Shown: positions 8,320 through 15,318 of the stretch, piece after piece | Layout: every line of letters begins with the position of its first letter | Position numbering within the stretch: position 1 is the first letter of the stretch | NCBI GenBank assembly: GCA_964501505.1 | Contig: CAZCSY010000013.1 | Coordinates: forward strand, 1-28,722 | DNA length: 28,722 bases | Direction: 5' to 3' | DNA from: CAZCSY01 sp964501505 | GTDB taxonomy: Bacteria; Omnitrophota; Gorgyraeia; Velamenicoccales; Velamenicoccaceae | The notes under the pieces: model-generated | Told to the model about the DNA's origin: nothing | The model's input: only the letters and a program-made list of their open reading frames with translations | Databases searched by the model: none | Program-made: the position numbers and the translations under genes

Positions 8320-9068
8320 GATCCCTCTCTTACCCTATCCTTGATATCCAGCAGCGCGCACACGCGCTCCAGGTCCTCGCGCGTATCGACGCCGATCGAC
8401 TCGTGCTTGGTCTCCATCACCCGGATGGGATAGCCGTTCTCCAGGATCCTGAGCTGTTCCAGTTTTTCCAACTCCTCGAGCCGCGTGGGGCTAAGCTTCT
8501 TGTAGGTGAAGAGAAAATCCTTGGTGTAGGCGTAGAGCCCGATGTGCTTGTAGTGCACGCGCATCCCCGGCTCGTCGTCGCGCACGAACGGGATGGGACA
8601 GCGCGAGAAGTACAGGGCCCTGCCCTTTTTGTCGACGACGACCTTGACGACGTTCGGGTCCGCCATCTCCTCCTCCTGCTCGATACGCTTCATGAGCGTC
8701 GCGACGACGAGGTCCTTGGAGTGGAGGAGCGGATACGCCACGTCGTCGATCATCGACGGGTGGATGAGCGGCTCATCGGCCTGGACGTTGACCACGACCC
8801 TGACCTCGAGGTCGGCCACGACCTCGATGATGCGCTCGGTGCCGCTGCCGTGCCCCTTGGCCGTCATGACCACCTCACCGCCGAAGCCCTTGACCACCTT
8901 CATGATCCGCTCGTCGTCGCAGGCGACGATCAGCCCATCCAGGGCCTTGGCCTTCTTCGCGCTCTCCCAGACGTGCTGGATCATGGGCTTGCCGCGGATA
9001 TCGGCCAAGACCTTGCCCTCGAAGCGCACGGAAGAGTAGCGCGCGGGGATGACGCCGACAGCCTTCAT
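8316..9068 (-). CDS. kdsB: 3-deoxy-manno-octulosonate cytidylyltransferase (CMP-Kdo synthetase)
   Basis: Activates Kdo with CTP to CMP-Kdo, the donor used by WaaA. The 250-aa protein starts MKAVGVIPARYSSVRFEGKV, the nucleotide-binding loop of the family. VVNVQADEPLI carries D98, GVDTREDLERV near the end carries D228, and YKHIGLYAYTKDFL is the conserved core. These two aspartates correspond to the magnesium ligands of E. coli KdsB. The open frame extends upstream to 9272, but the ATG at 9068 is preceded by GAGGGGG and coincides with the family N-terminus. It lies 49 bases after rfaE1 and overlaps kdsA by 4 bases. Confidence 0.96.
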   Translation of the reverse strand: MKAVGVIPARYSSVRFEGKVLADIRGKPMIQHVWESAKKAKALDGLIVACDDERIMKVVKGFGGEVVMTAKGHGSGTERIIEVVADLEVRVVVNVQADEPLIHPSMIDDVAYPLLHSKDLVVATLMKRIEQEEEMADPNVVKVVVDKKGRALYFSRCPIPFVRDDEPGMRVHYKHIGLYAYTKDFLFTYKKLSPTRLEELEKLEQLRILENGYPIRVMETKHESIGVDTREDLERVCALLDIKDRVREGS

Positions 9069-9117
9069 AACGACCCCCTCTGCCTGCTCTTGGTGTCCTG
9101 CAAAAGGATAACTCCCT

Positions 9118-10116
9118 TTATCTTGCCCTTGCTGCCCTTGCGGCGCGGTGCCACGTGGTGACGATCTCATCCGGCGTGACAACGGCCACGCCGATCTTGC
9201 CCACGACGATGCCGGCCGCGACGTTTGCGATCTCAGCGGCATCCTCCATCCGAACCTTCGATGCCAAGGCAAGTGTGAAGACAGCGATGACCGTATCGCC
9301 GGCGCCCGAGACGTCGAAGACCTCCTGGGCCACTGTCGGGATGTGCGTGACGCGGGTGCCCTTGTAGAGCTTCATGCCTTTTTCGCCCAGCGTGATCAGG
9401 ATGCCCTGGGCCCCGCTCTTCTTCAACAGCTTGCGCCCGACCTTGTCGACGTCGGCGTCGGTCGTGATCTTGATGCCGGTACCCGCCGCCGCCTCCTTTT
9501 CGTTCGGCGTCATAGCCGTGATGCCCTTGTAATATCCGAAGTGCTCGATCTTCGGATCGACGGTGACGATCTTGTTGTGGCGCCGGGCCGCCGCGATCAC
9601 CCCTTTCAGGACGGACGGCGTCACCACGCCTTTGCCGTAATCCTCAACCACCACCGCGTCCACCTCGGGCATCTTGCGCCGCACGACCTCCAGGAGGCGG
9701 CGGGCGCTCGCGTCCGTCAGCGGATGCGTCTTCTCCCAATCCACGCGCACCACCTGTTGGTGCGCGGCGATGATGCGCGTCTTGACCGTCGTCGGCCGGC
9801 CGGCCTCGGCGAGGATGCCGTCCGTGTCCACGCCCCGGTCGCGCAAACGCCCCAGGAGCACGTCGGCGTACGAGTCCTCGCCCACGACCCCGCACAAGGC
9901 CGCCTGCCCGGCGAGGGACGCGATATTGTTGGCGACGTTCGAGGCGCCGCCGGGCATATACGACTGGGCCTCGGCCCAGACCACCGGCACCGGCGCCTCG
10001 GGCGAGATGCGCTCCGCCTTACCCCAGACAAACTCGTCGAGGACGAGGTCACCCACGACCAGCACGCGGGCCTTGTGAAATCGCGCCAGGATGTCTTTCA
10101 ATCTCTTCGCGGTCAT
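9118..10116 (-). CDS. rfaE1: D-glycero-beta-D-manno-heptose-7-phosphate kinase, kinase domain only
   Basis: A PfkB-family sugar kinase of 332 aa that phosphorylates heptose-7-phosphate at C1 on the way to ADP-heptose. The N-terminal glycine pair motif MPGGASNVANNIA (about 54-66) and the ATP/anion-hole motif FDVSGAGDTVIAVF (about 267-280, catalytic D274) are both present. ISPEAPVPVV near residue 40 is typical of HldE/RfaE kinases. E. coli HldE carries a C-terminal cytidylyltransferase-like domain, and this protein stops right after the kinase domain, so the adenylyltransferase (RfaE2) must be separate. The open frame continues upstream, but ATG 10116 fits the family start. The tail is Arg/Ala rich (HRAARAARAR). 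Confidence 0.93.
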   Translation of the reverse strand: MTAKRLKDILARFHKARVLVVGDLVLDEFVWGKAERISPEAPVPVVWAEAQSYMPGGASNVANNIASLAGQAALCGVVGEDSYADVLLGRLRDRGVDTDGILAEAGRPTTVKTRIIAAHQQVVRVDWEKTHPLTDASARRLLEVVRRKMPEVDAVVVEDYGKGVVTPSVLKGVIAAARRHNKIVTVDPKIEHFGYYKGITAMTPNEKEAAAGTGIKITTDADVDKVGRKLLKKSGAQGILITLGEKGMKLYKGTRVTHIPTVAQEVFDVSGAGDTVIAVFTLALASKVRMEDAAEIANVAAGIVVGKIGVAVVTPDEIVTTWHRAARAARAR

Positions 10117-10157
10117 CGTCCTAACCTTTCTGTCGCTCGACACCTGAGTTTTGCCGT

Positions 10158-10173
10158 GGGCGCTTTGGCGCCC
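10158..10173. repeat. intercistronic hairpin, 6-bp perfect arms
   Basis: GGGCGC-TTTG-GCGCCC sits in the 221-base spacer between rfaE1 and the upstream DHS-like gene. On the transcribed minus strand the arms are followed by an A-rich, not T-rich, stretch, so it does not look like an intrinsic terminator. It may be an RNA-stabilising or processing structure; the function is not shown. Confidence 0.55.
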
Positions 10174-10250
10174 CCGGCCCCGTCCCACCTCTCGGCGGGA
10201 TGCGCTCAACGACTCACCTTGCCCGGTCACACCCTGCCTTCCACGAAAGG

Positions 10251-10279
10251 GAAACATAGGAGCCTGGCTCCTGTGTTCC
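10251..10279. repeat. near-palindrome, 7-bp perfect core with extended arms
   Basis: AGGAGCC-T-GGCTCCT (10258-10272) is a perfect inverted repeat, and pairing continues outward with mismatches at 57/73 and 52/78. It lies in the middle of the rfaE1 upstream spacer. The same spacer holds two related stretches of the form CCCRCCTC...GGCGGG...GCGCTCA near 10183-10210 and 10298-10327. Nothing in the spacer reads as a gene. Confidence 0.6.
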
Positions 10280-10329
10280 ACTTTGTGCGGCACCGGCCCG
10301 CCTCACCGACTTGGCGGGGCGCGCTCACC

Positions 10330-10351
10330 GGTCGGCCTTATCCGGCCGACC
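10330..10351. repeat. hairpin straddling the stop codon of the DHS-like gene
   Basis: GGTCGGCC and GGCCGACC form 8-bp perfect arms around a 6-base loop that contains the TAA stop of the upstream gene. There is no T-run after it on the minus strand, so termination is not indicated. It could limit 3' exonuclease decay or affect ribosome release. Confidence 0.6.
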
Positions 10352-11282
10352 AGTGGCCTTCTTCCAGGATCGCCTGCGTCAACAACGGCAGCATGATCTC
10401 GTGGTGACCCACGATATAATAGCCGCGACCCGAACCCAGCACCGGCCGCGTCACGATATTCTGAAAAGGCCGGTAGTGGACGTTCATGTCGAAGTTGGCC
10501 GTCGTGAAATTCTTGACCTTTCCCGTCAGGTTGCGTGCCACGCTCAGGGCCTTCAAAAAGACCTCCGGCATCACCACGGCCGAACCGAAGTTCAGCACCG
10601 CGCCGCCGTTGTTCAGGCGCGCCACCTCACGCGTCAGGATGCGAAAGTCCGTCGCCGAGGCCGCACCGGTGTCGGCGCCCGAGAAGTTCGCGTGCTGATG
10701 GATGATGTCCGTTCCGATCGCCACGTGCACGGTCAGGGGAATAGCCTGTTTCCAGCACGCGTACGCGATGCTCAGATTTTTATGGCGCAGGTTCTCCCTG
10801 TCAACGGCAAACCCTATCGTTGCGCCAAAACCCTGGCCCCGGGCCGCCGCCGCCTTCGCCGCCGCGTTGATAAAAAGGGCGGTCTCCTTGACCATGCCGA
10901 AACTTCCGTCCTTCAGGGCGCTGGCTACGTCTTCGGAGGTCTCACCCCAGTACGCGATCTCGAAGTCATGGATCACGCCCGCGCCGTTCACCGCCACGGC
11001 CGTCACGACCCGGCGCCGGATGAGGTCGATCACCAACGGCGACAGGCCGCACTTGATCACGTGCGCGCCCATCATCAGGATCACGGGCTTCCCCTTCTTG
11101 CGCGCCTTGACGACAGCCCGGACGATTTCCCTTAACTCCTTAGCTTTAAGAATGTTTGGAAACGACTCAAGCAGCGCCCTTGCCGACGCCTTCGGCTTCA
11201 GGGGTTTGGCGAACAAAGATGTGTCCACCTTGCTTCGCCGCTTGCGGATCGAATATGTTTTAACCTTTGAGAAATCAAGCAT
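10338..11282 (-). CDS. deoxyhypusine-synthase-like NAD-binding-fold protein, function unknown
   Basis: A 314-aa cytoplasmic protein with no signal peptide. I recognise only a distant likeness to the deoxyhypusine synthase fold. VAVNGAGVIHDFEIAYWG (about 96-113) resembles the family's TTAGGVEEDLIK region, and IPLTVHVAIGTDIIHQH (about 181-197) resembles its substrate loop. GGAVLNFGSAVVMPEVFL (about 226-243) resembles the segment LGGGVVKHH, but the catalytic lysine there is replaced by methionine. True deoxyhypusine synthase is not expected in this setting, so the fold may have another task. It is the first gene after a strong promoter and directly precedes rfaE1 and the kds genes, which points to sugar or envelope metabolism. 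The ATG at 11282 has AGAAGG upstream. Confidence in a real gene is high; in the family, modest. Confidence 0.6.
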   Translation of the reverse strand: MLDFSKVKTYSIRKRRSKVDTSLFAKPLKPKASARALLESFPNILKAKELREIVRAVVKARKKGKPVILMMGAHVIKCGLSPLVIDLIRRRVVTAVAVNGAGVIHDFEIAYWGETSEDVASALKDGSFGMVKETALFINAAAKAAAARGQGFGATIGFAVDRENLRHKNLSIAYACWKQAIPLTVHVAIGTDIIHQHANFSGADTGAASATDFRILTREVARLNNGGAVLNFGSAVVMPEVFLKALSVARNLTGKVKNFTTANFDMNVHYRPFQNIVTRPVLGSGRGYYIVGHHEIMLPLLTQAILEEGHWSAG

Positions 11283-11307
11283 TTTTAGACCTTCTACAAG
11301 AATGTTA

Positions 11308-11336
11308 ATTATATCAACGGACCCTCACACCGTCAA
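11308..11336 (-). promoter_or_regulatory. sigma70-type promoter for the rfaE1-kds-lpt block
   Basis: Minus strand reads TTGACG (11331-11336), a 17-base spacer and TATAAT (11308-11313). Five of six -35 positions and all -10 positions match consensus. The expected start site is about 20 bases before the ATG at 11282, leaving a short leader with an AGAAGG ribosome site. No other promoter this good is seen within the downstream block, so it may drive everything from 11282 leftward. Confidence 0.82.
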
Positions 11337-11385
11337 TAAAAAGAAAGCCCCTTGTCCACGGCGGCCCGATGTAGACCCGTCCGCT

Positions 11386-11607
11386 TCACTCGGCCTTTTC
11401 CACGACCGTCGCCTGCGTCGCCGTAAGGCGGATGTTGCGCAGGATCCCGGAGAGCCTCTCGGATTCCTGCTGGTAGATCCGGCTCTCGGCCCGCGCCTGG
11501 GCGACCGCGACCTGGGCCCGGCGCCGGGCCAGGGCGTCGCCGCCGATAAAACCCGCCGCAACGGCTATAAGCACAAACACCAATCCTCTCATCCTTCCCT
11601 TCCCCAT
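11386..11607 (-). CDS. small membrane-anchored coiled-coil protein, 73 aa
   Basis: Unrecognised family. Residues about 6-25 (MRGLVFVLIAVAAGFIGGDA) form one hydrophobic segment, either a signal peptide or a membrane anchor. The rest (RRRAQVAVAQARAESRIYQQ onward) is charged, alanine- and glutamine-rich and likely a single long helix or coiled coil. The protein ends VVEKAE. A GGAGGT ribosome site lies about 6 bases before the ATG at 11607, which argues strongly for translation. The 72-aa protein at 11952-12170 has the same layout and also ends in KAE, so the two may be diverged paralogues. A small periplasm-facing structural or regulatory role is possible, but nothing specific can be claimed. 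Confidence 0.72.
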   Translation of the reverse strand: MGKGRMRGLVFVLIAVAAGFIGGDALARRRAQVAVAQARAESRIYQQESERLSGILRNIRLTATQATVVEKAE

Positions 11608-11707
11608 CCCGTACCTCCTTTTTAATATAATCCCGACCTGAAATCAGCGGGGCTCCGCTCACGGCGTTCGCTCCGGGAGGGACACACTCCCATGAGCCGG
11701 GCCGAAA

Positions 11708-11747
11708 CTCGGCTTCTTCGGCCCGCGCTCGGTTTCTTCGGCCCGCG
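11708..11747. repeat. 20-bp tandem duplication inside a repeat-rich spacer
   Basis: Two adjacent copies of CTCGG(C/T)TTCTTCGGCCCGCG differ at one base. They lie in the 344-base gap between the 73- and 72-aa genes (11608-11951), where I see no credible gene. The gap also has small inverted repeats (for example GGGAG...CTCCC near 11676-11691 and GGGCCGAA...TTCGGCCC near 11699-11723) and the larger dispersed repeat at 11784-11927. Confidence 0.7.
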
Positions 11748-11783
11748 CGCGCCTTAGAGCTCTGGTACACAGACGACAGAGCG

Positions 11784-11927
11784 TCATGGAGCCCACCCGG
11801 GCTAAAGCCCGGGGTTCCCTTTTCCTGCCCCTTCGGGGCGGAATCCCGACCGGCTTCCGCCGCGGCCTATCCTTGAGCTTCGCTCAGGATGGATCTGGAA
11901 TAGGACATTAAGGTCATCCAAGGACCG
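11784..11927. repeat. dispersed palindromic repeat, copy A
   Basis: About 144 bases that align almost without gaps to 23660-23806. It starts TCATGGAGCCC and ends near GGACCG. It contains four stem-loops: CCCGGGCT-AA-AGCCCGGG (11796-11813); GCCCC-TTC-GGGGC; GGCGGAA and TTCCGCC around an 11-base loop; and CCTTGAGC-TTC-GCTCAGG. The third stem is identical in both copies. There is no transposase inside, so this is a REP- or MITE-like non-autonomous element by appearance. Confidence 0.85.
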
Positions 11928-11951
11928 CGGTTTTAAAGCGTCGGGATAAAC

Positions 11952-12170
11952 TTACTCTGCCTTCACCCCAACGCCTGCAAGCTGTTTCTGGATGTTCTCC
12001 AGCGTGCTCTTGTAGCGCCCGATCAACACCTGGTACTGCGCGTTGGCCTTCCGCAGCGCCACGACCTGCCGCTGATACGACACGGAGGCGAGACTGAACG
12101 ACACGGCCGTCACCACCGCCAACAGCGTCACGGCCAAGGCCACGACATTGCTGATCTTTCTCTCCTGCAT
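11952..12170 (-). CDS. small membrane-anchored coiled-coil protein, 72 aa
   Basis: Unrecognised family. Residues about 8-30 (NVVALAVTLLAVVTAVSFSL) make one transmembrane helix. Residues about 32-66 (YQRQVVALRKANAQYQVLIG and following) look like a heptad-bearing helix, and the chain ends GVKAE. A GGAGG ribosome site sits about 6 bases before the ATG at 12170. It follows the double GT9 gene by 47 bases, with a hairpin in between, so it is likely the last gene of the core-glycosyltransferase block. The layout matches the 73-aa protein at 11386-11607. FtsL/DivIC-like or lysis-type small proteins share this topology, but I see no family signature. Confidence 0.72.
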   Translation of the reverse strand: MQERKISNVVALAVTLLAVVTAVSFSLASVSYQRQVVALRKANAQYQVLIGRYKSTLENIQKQLAGVGVKAE

Positions 12171-12185
12171 GCGTCCTCCTTCGTT

Positions 12186-12214
12186 GTGTCCGCCGCCCCC
12201 TTGGGGCCGGACAC
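12186..12214. repeat. intercistronic hairpin between GT9-GT9 and the 72-aa gene
   Basis: GTGTCCG and CGGACAC are perfect 7-bp arms, with an inner CCCC/GGGG pairing. The hairpin begins 4 bases after the glycosyltransferase stop on the minus strand and ends about 4 bases before the GGAGG of the next gene. No T-run follows. It may separate expression of the large and small genes. Confidence 0.6.
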
Positions 12215-12217
12215 CGG

Positions 12218-14284
12218 TTACGGTTCTGAGCTCTTAAGGATACCCTGCGCGTGCCTGAATAGCTCGTCGACGCTGATCGCCTCCAGACACTGGAAACCCC
12301 GCGTACACGCATGGGCCAGGCACGGCGCGCACGCCATCTTCTTATGAACAACAATATCCCGGGGCCCCAACGGCCTCCAGCGCTCCGGACTCAACCCCGC
12401 CTGATTGCGGCCGAAGATGGCGATCACGGGCGTGTGGACGGCGACGGCCAGGTGAACGGGCCCGGAGTCGTTGGAGACGACCAGACGGCAGCGCCTGAAG
12501 AGACTGGCCAATTGACTCAGATCGAACGCGCCGGTGAAGTCGACGACACGAACGTGGATCATCGACAGGAGATCCTGTGTCACGGCGCGGTGTGCGGCCT
12601 CGGCGACCACGACGATCCGGACACCCGGCAGCTGACCCAAATGGTCGATGAGCGCGGCAAATTTTTCACAGGGCCAGCGCCGCGACAGGTCGCTGGCCGC
12701 GGGGCTGATCGCGACCAGGAGCGCCTGCGCGTCGAGGTCCGCCTTCCTCAGGCGGCCCTCCACATCCCGTTCGGCATCCGCTCGGATGGGCATGTAGATC
12801 TCGCGCTCGACCGTCGTGATGCCCAACGGCTCCAACAAATCAAAATTATACTCCAATTCATGCTTTCTGCCTTCTTGTTTTTTATGTGGGATGGTGCGGG
12901 TCAGGAAGTACGGGGCCTTCCTGTCGTAACCGATGCGTTCCCTGATGCCGGCCAGGAAACACAAGAGGTGCACGCGCACCGTCGGGTGCAGGACTACCGC
13001 CACGTCGAAGTCCTTTTGGCGCAGGGCCCGGGCGAGGCGCCACGTCGCTAAGAGCCCGCGGTGGCGCCCCCGCTTGTCCACGACGATCACCTCGTCGAGA
13101 TACGGGTTGCCCTCCACGATCTGGCGGGTGTAGGGCGAGACCATCATCGCGATGTAGCTCGTCGGATAGTGCGTGCGCAACGCCTTGATGGCCGGCGTGG
13201 ATAAGAGCACGTCGCCGATGCGGTCCGTGCGCGCCACGAGGATACGCTTGGGGCGGGTCCAACGGACACGCTCGGCCGGGCCTCCCATCATCGCCTGCAC
13301 CGCCAGGAGGACGTCGTAGGGCCGGATCATCTCGATGCACACGCGACCCCGGGCACAATGCGCCTTCTCGCAGGGCGCGCACGCAACGTGCTTGCGCACG
13401 ACGAGGCTCTCGGCCGACCACGGGCCGTAGCGGCGCTCGTTCGAAGGGCCGTAGATGCCAATAACCGGCACGCCCAGGTAGCTGCCCAGGTGCAGGACGC
13501 CGCTGTCGTTGCAGATGATGAACCGGGCACGCTGCACCAGCGCCGCCAACTGGCTGAAGTCCGTCTGGTCAATCAGCGCCACGACGCCGACGCCGGCCTC
13601 CCGCACCACCCGTTCGATCACCGCCCGGTCGCCGCGGTCGCCGATGACCACGACGGGCAACTTGACGACGGCCGGCAGCTCCCGGATGACCTGCGCGTAA
13701 CCGCTGATGTGCCACTTTTTGAGGTCGCTGCGCGCGCCGGGAGCGACCAGCACGAAGGTGTCTGTCTTGGCGATGCCTCTTTCGGCGAGGAGGTCATCAA
13801 CATAACCGTGGTCCGCGGCCCGGATGAACGACGGGTTGCGCCGGGCATCCAGGGCCAAAAATTCCTCCTTGGAGATGTTCCGGCCGCCGACGGCCAGGAC
13901 CGTCTTGTAAAGGTGCTCGTGACGCGAGTGCTCGATCCAAGAAGGCATACGCACCCACGCCGGATTCTTGAAACGAGCCCGCAGCCCCCAGCGATAAAAA
14001 GAATTTTTGAGGTCGATGACGACGTCGAAACCTTCCGCCTGCAGTTCCCGGAACAACGCCTTCTTTTCGCCAAGAGAAGATTGCTTGTCGTAAACGATGA
14101 GGCGGTCGACATCGGGGTGCGTCTCAAAGAGGACCTTGGTGCGCGTTCCCGCGACGACGGTGATACGCGCGTTACGGAAGGTACGCCGCAGAAAATCAAA
14201 GGCCGGCAGCGCCATCAGCACGTCGCCGAGGTTGCTCATCGTGATGTACAGGATCTTCTTTACGTCTTGGGGCGCTTCAACCAT
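12218..14284 (-). CDS. tandem double GT9 (heptosyltransferase-like) fusion protein
   Basis: At 688 aa this is twice the usual length of an ADP-heptose:LPS heptosyltransferase. Domain 1 (about 8-335) has NLGDVLMALPAFDFLR with the catalytic-base aspartate D21, ARSDLKKW, and NDSGVLHLG (259-267). Domain 2 (about 346-688) repeats the plan with RIGDVLLSTPAIKALR (D358), DLSRRW, and NDSGPVHLA (605-613). Each ends in the same four-cysteine motif C-x2-C-x4-C-x5-C (C302/305/310/316 and C652/655/660/666). Both halves keep their motifs, so both may be active, adding two sugars in succession on the cytoplasmic face. Heptose as donor sugar is inferred from family and rfaE1. The ATG at 14284 lies inside the end of the upstream GT9 gene (25-bp overlap). 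Confidence 0.9.
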   Translation of the reverse strand: MVEAPQDVKKILYITMSNLGDVLMALPAFDFLRRTFRNARITVVAGTRTKVLFETHPDVDRLIVYDKQSSLGEKKALFRELQAEGFDVVIDLKNSFYRWGLRARFKNPAWVRMPSWIEHSRHEHLYKTVLAVGGRNISKEEFLALDARRNPSFIRAADHGYVDDLLAERGIAKTDTFVLVAPGARSDLKKWHISGYAQVIRELPAVVKLPVVVIGDRGDRAVIERVVREAGVGVVALIDQTDFSQLAALVQRARFIICNDSGVLHLGSYLGVPVIGIYGPSNERRYGPWSAESLVVRKHVACAPCEKAHCARGRVCIEMIRPYDVLLAVQAMMGGPAERVRWTRPKRILVARTDRIGDVLLSTPAIKALRTHYPTSYIAMMVSPYTRQIVEGNPYLDEVIVVDKRGRHRGLLATWRLARALRQKDFDVAVVLHPTVRVHLLCFLAGIRERIGYDRKAPYFLTRTIPHKKQEGRKHELEYNFDLLEPLGITTVEREIYMPIRADAERDVEGRLRKADLDAQALLVAISPAASDLSRRWPCEKFAALIDHLGQLPGVRIVVVAEAAHRAVTQDLLSMIHVRVVDFTGAFDLSQLASLFRRCRLVVSNDSGPVHLAVAVHTPVIAIFGRNQAGLSPERWRPLGPRDIVVHKKMACAPCLAHACTRGFQCLEAISVDELFRHAQGILKSSEP

Positions 14285-15318
14285 CCGCGGTTCTCCGCTT
14301 CGTTTAAGACGTGATCGACGCTGATGGAACGCATACAGACATTATCGGCGCACGACAGGTTGTAACACGGCACGGCGCACGACAGGTCGGGCGGCCGCAG
14401 GACCGCATACTCGCTCAATCCCAGGGGGCCCGTGACGCGCGGCTCGGTCGGGCCGAAGAGACCGATGGTCCGGGCCTTGACCGCCATCGCGATGTGCAGC
14501 GGCCCCGAATCGGCCGAGACGACGAAGGCGGCCCTCTCGAAGAGCGCCCCCAATTGCCTCAGGGTCGTCTGGCCGCAGGCGATCACGGGCCGGCGGACCG
14601 AACGGTCTGCGATCTCCCGCGCCGGCACCTCGTCGAGAATCGACCCCGAGATGACGACATCAACGCCACACGTCTCCATCAAGGCGTTGGTCAGGCCGAC
14701 AAACGCCTCCCTGGGCCAACGCTTGAGATCCCAGTTCCCGCCGACGTGCAGCGCCGCAAAAGGCCTGCCAGCCCCGCAGCGGCGGCTGCGCAGAAAATCA
14801 TCGATGTGCTCGCGGTCCGACGGGGCCACGTAAAAATCGCAGTACCGCTCGGACGCGGGGATCGGGGTGCGCTTAACGAGATAATAATAGACATCGCCGC
14901 GGTGCATCGCCGGGTCCTCGGGCACCGGTACGGCCTCGGTCAGGAGAAACGGCGCCTTTTTGTCGAAACCGATACGGCGCTTCACCCCCGCCAGCCAAAG
15001 GACCAGCGTGCGCGAGACCGAAGGCCTCAAGACATAGGCCAGGGAAAATTTGCGAACCCTCAGATCCCGCACGAGCCGCATCTTGCCGCGCCACCCCCGA
15101 TGCCTCTTCTCTTCGTCGAGGACGATCAATTCGTCGATATAGGGGTTGCCGGCGAGAACCTGCTTGCCGCGGGGCACGACCAGGGCCGCCAGGTACGCCC
15201 TGGGGTGCTCGCGCCGGAGGGCGCGCACCGCCGGCGTCGAAAAGAGGATGTCGCCGAGCCAGTTGACCTCGACGATCAAGATCTTCTCCTGTATCGCCCG
15301 CACCCCCGCCGCGCTCAC
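14260..15318 (-). CDS. GT9 family heptosyltransferase-like glycosyltransferase
   Basis: A 352-aa single-domain GT9 protein. NWLGDILFSTPAVRALR near residue 19 holds the putative base D23, GGNWDLKRWP is the phosphate-binding region, and SADSGPLHIAMA lies near residue 271. The C-terminus has four cysteines at C314, C318, C323 and C328, a variant of the motif in the other GT9 domains here. The likely role is transfer of heptose or another ADP/GDP-sugar to the LPS core. The start is GTG and overlaps the deacetylase stop as GTGA. Which of WaaC, WaaF or WaaQ it corresponds to cannot be told. Confidence 0.9.
   Translation of the reverse strand: MSAAGVRAIQEKILIVEVNWLGDILFSTPAVRALRREHPRAYLAALVVPRGKQVLAGNPYIDELIVLDEEKRHRGWRGKMRLVRDLRVRKFSLAYVLRPSVSRTLVLWLAGVKRRIGFDKKAPFLLTEAVPVPEDPAMHRGDVYYYLVKRTPIPASERYCDFYVAPSDREHIDDFLRSRRCGAGRPFAALHVGGNWDLKRWPREAFVGLTNALMETCGVDVVISGSILDEVPAREIADRSVRRPVIACGQTTLRQLGALFERAAFVVSADSGPLHIAMAVKARTIGLFGPTEPRVTGPLGLSEYAVLRPPDLSCAVPCYNLSCADNVCMRSISVDHVLNEAENRGWLKRPKT

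Noticed and set aside
9069..9272. N-terminal extension of kdsB
   Set aside because: The extension overlaps the end of rfaE1, lacks family similarity, and the internal ATG has a good ribosome site at the known N-terminus.
8403..10407. Long + strand open frames opposite kdsB and rfaE1
   Set aside because: They are antisense shadows of well-identified genes, with Arg/His/Asp-rich composition typical of reverse-complemented GC-rich codons and no family motifs.
11337..11375. Possible terminator (weak stem GTCTAC/GTGGAC, then TTTCTTTTTATT on the minus strand)
   Set aside because: The stem is short and imperfect and lies about 9 bases from the T-tract, which overlaps the -35 region of the next promoter; the evidence is too weak to list.
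11662..11787. A 41-codon minus-strand open frame leaving repeat copy A (MTLCRLCTRALRRARAEE...)
   Set aside because: It lies in tandem-repeat sequence, has no good ribosome site and an Arg-rich composition; probably chance.
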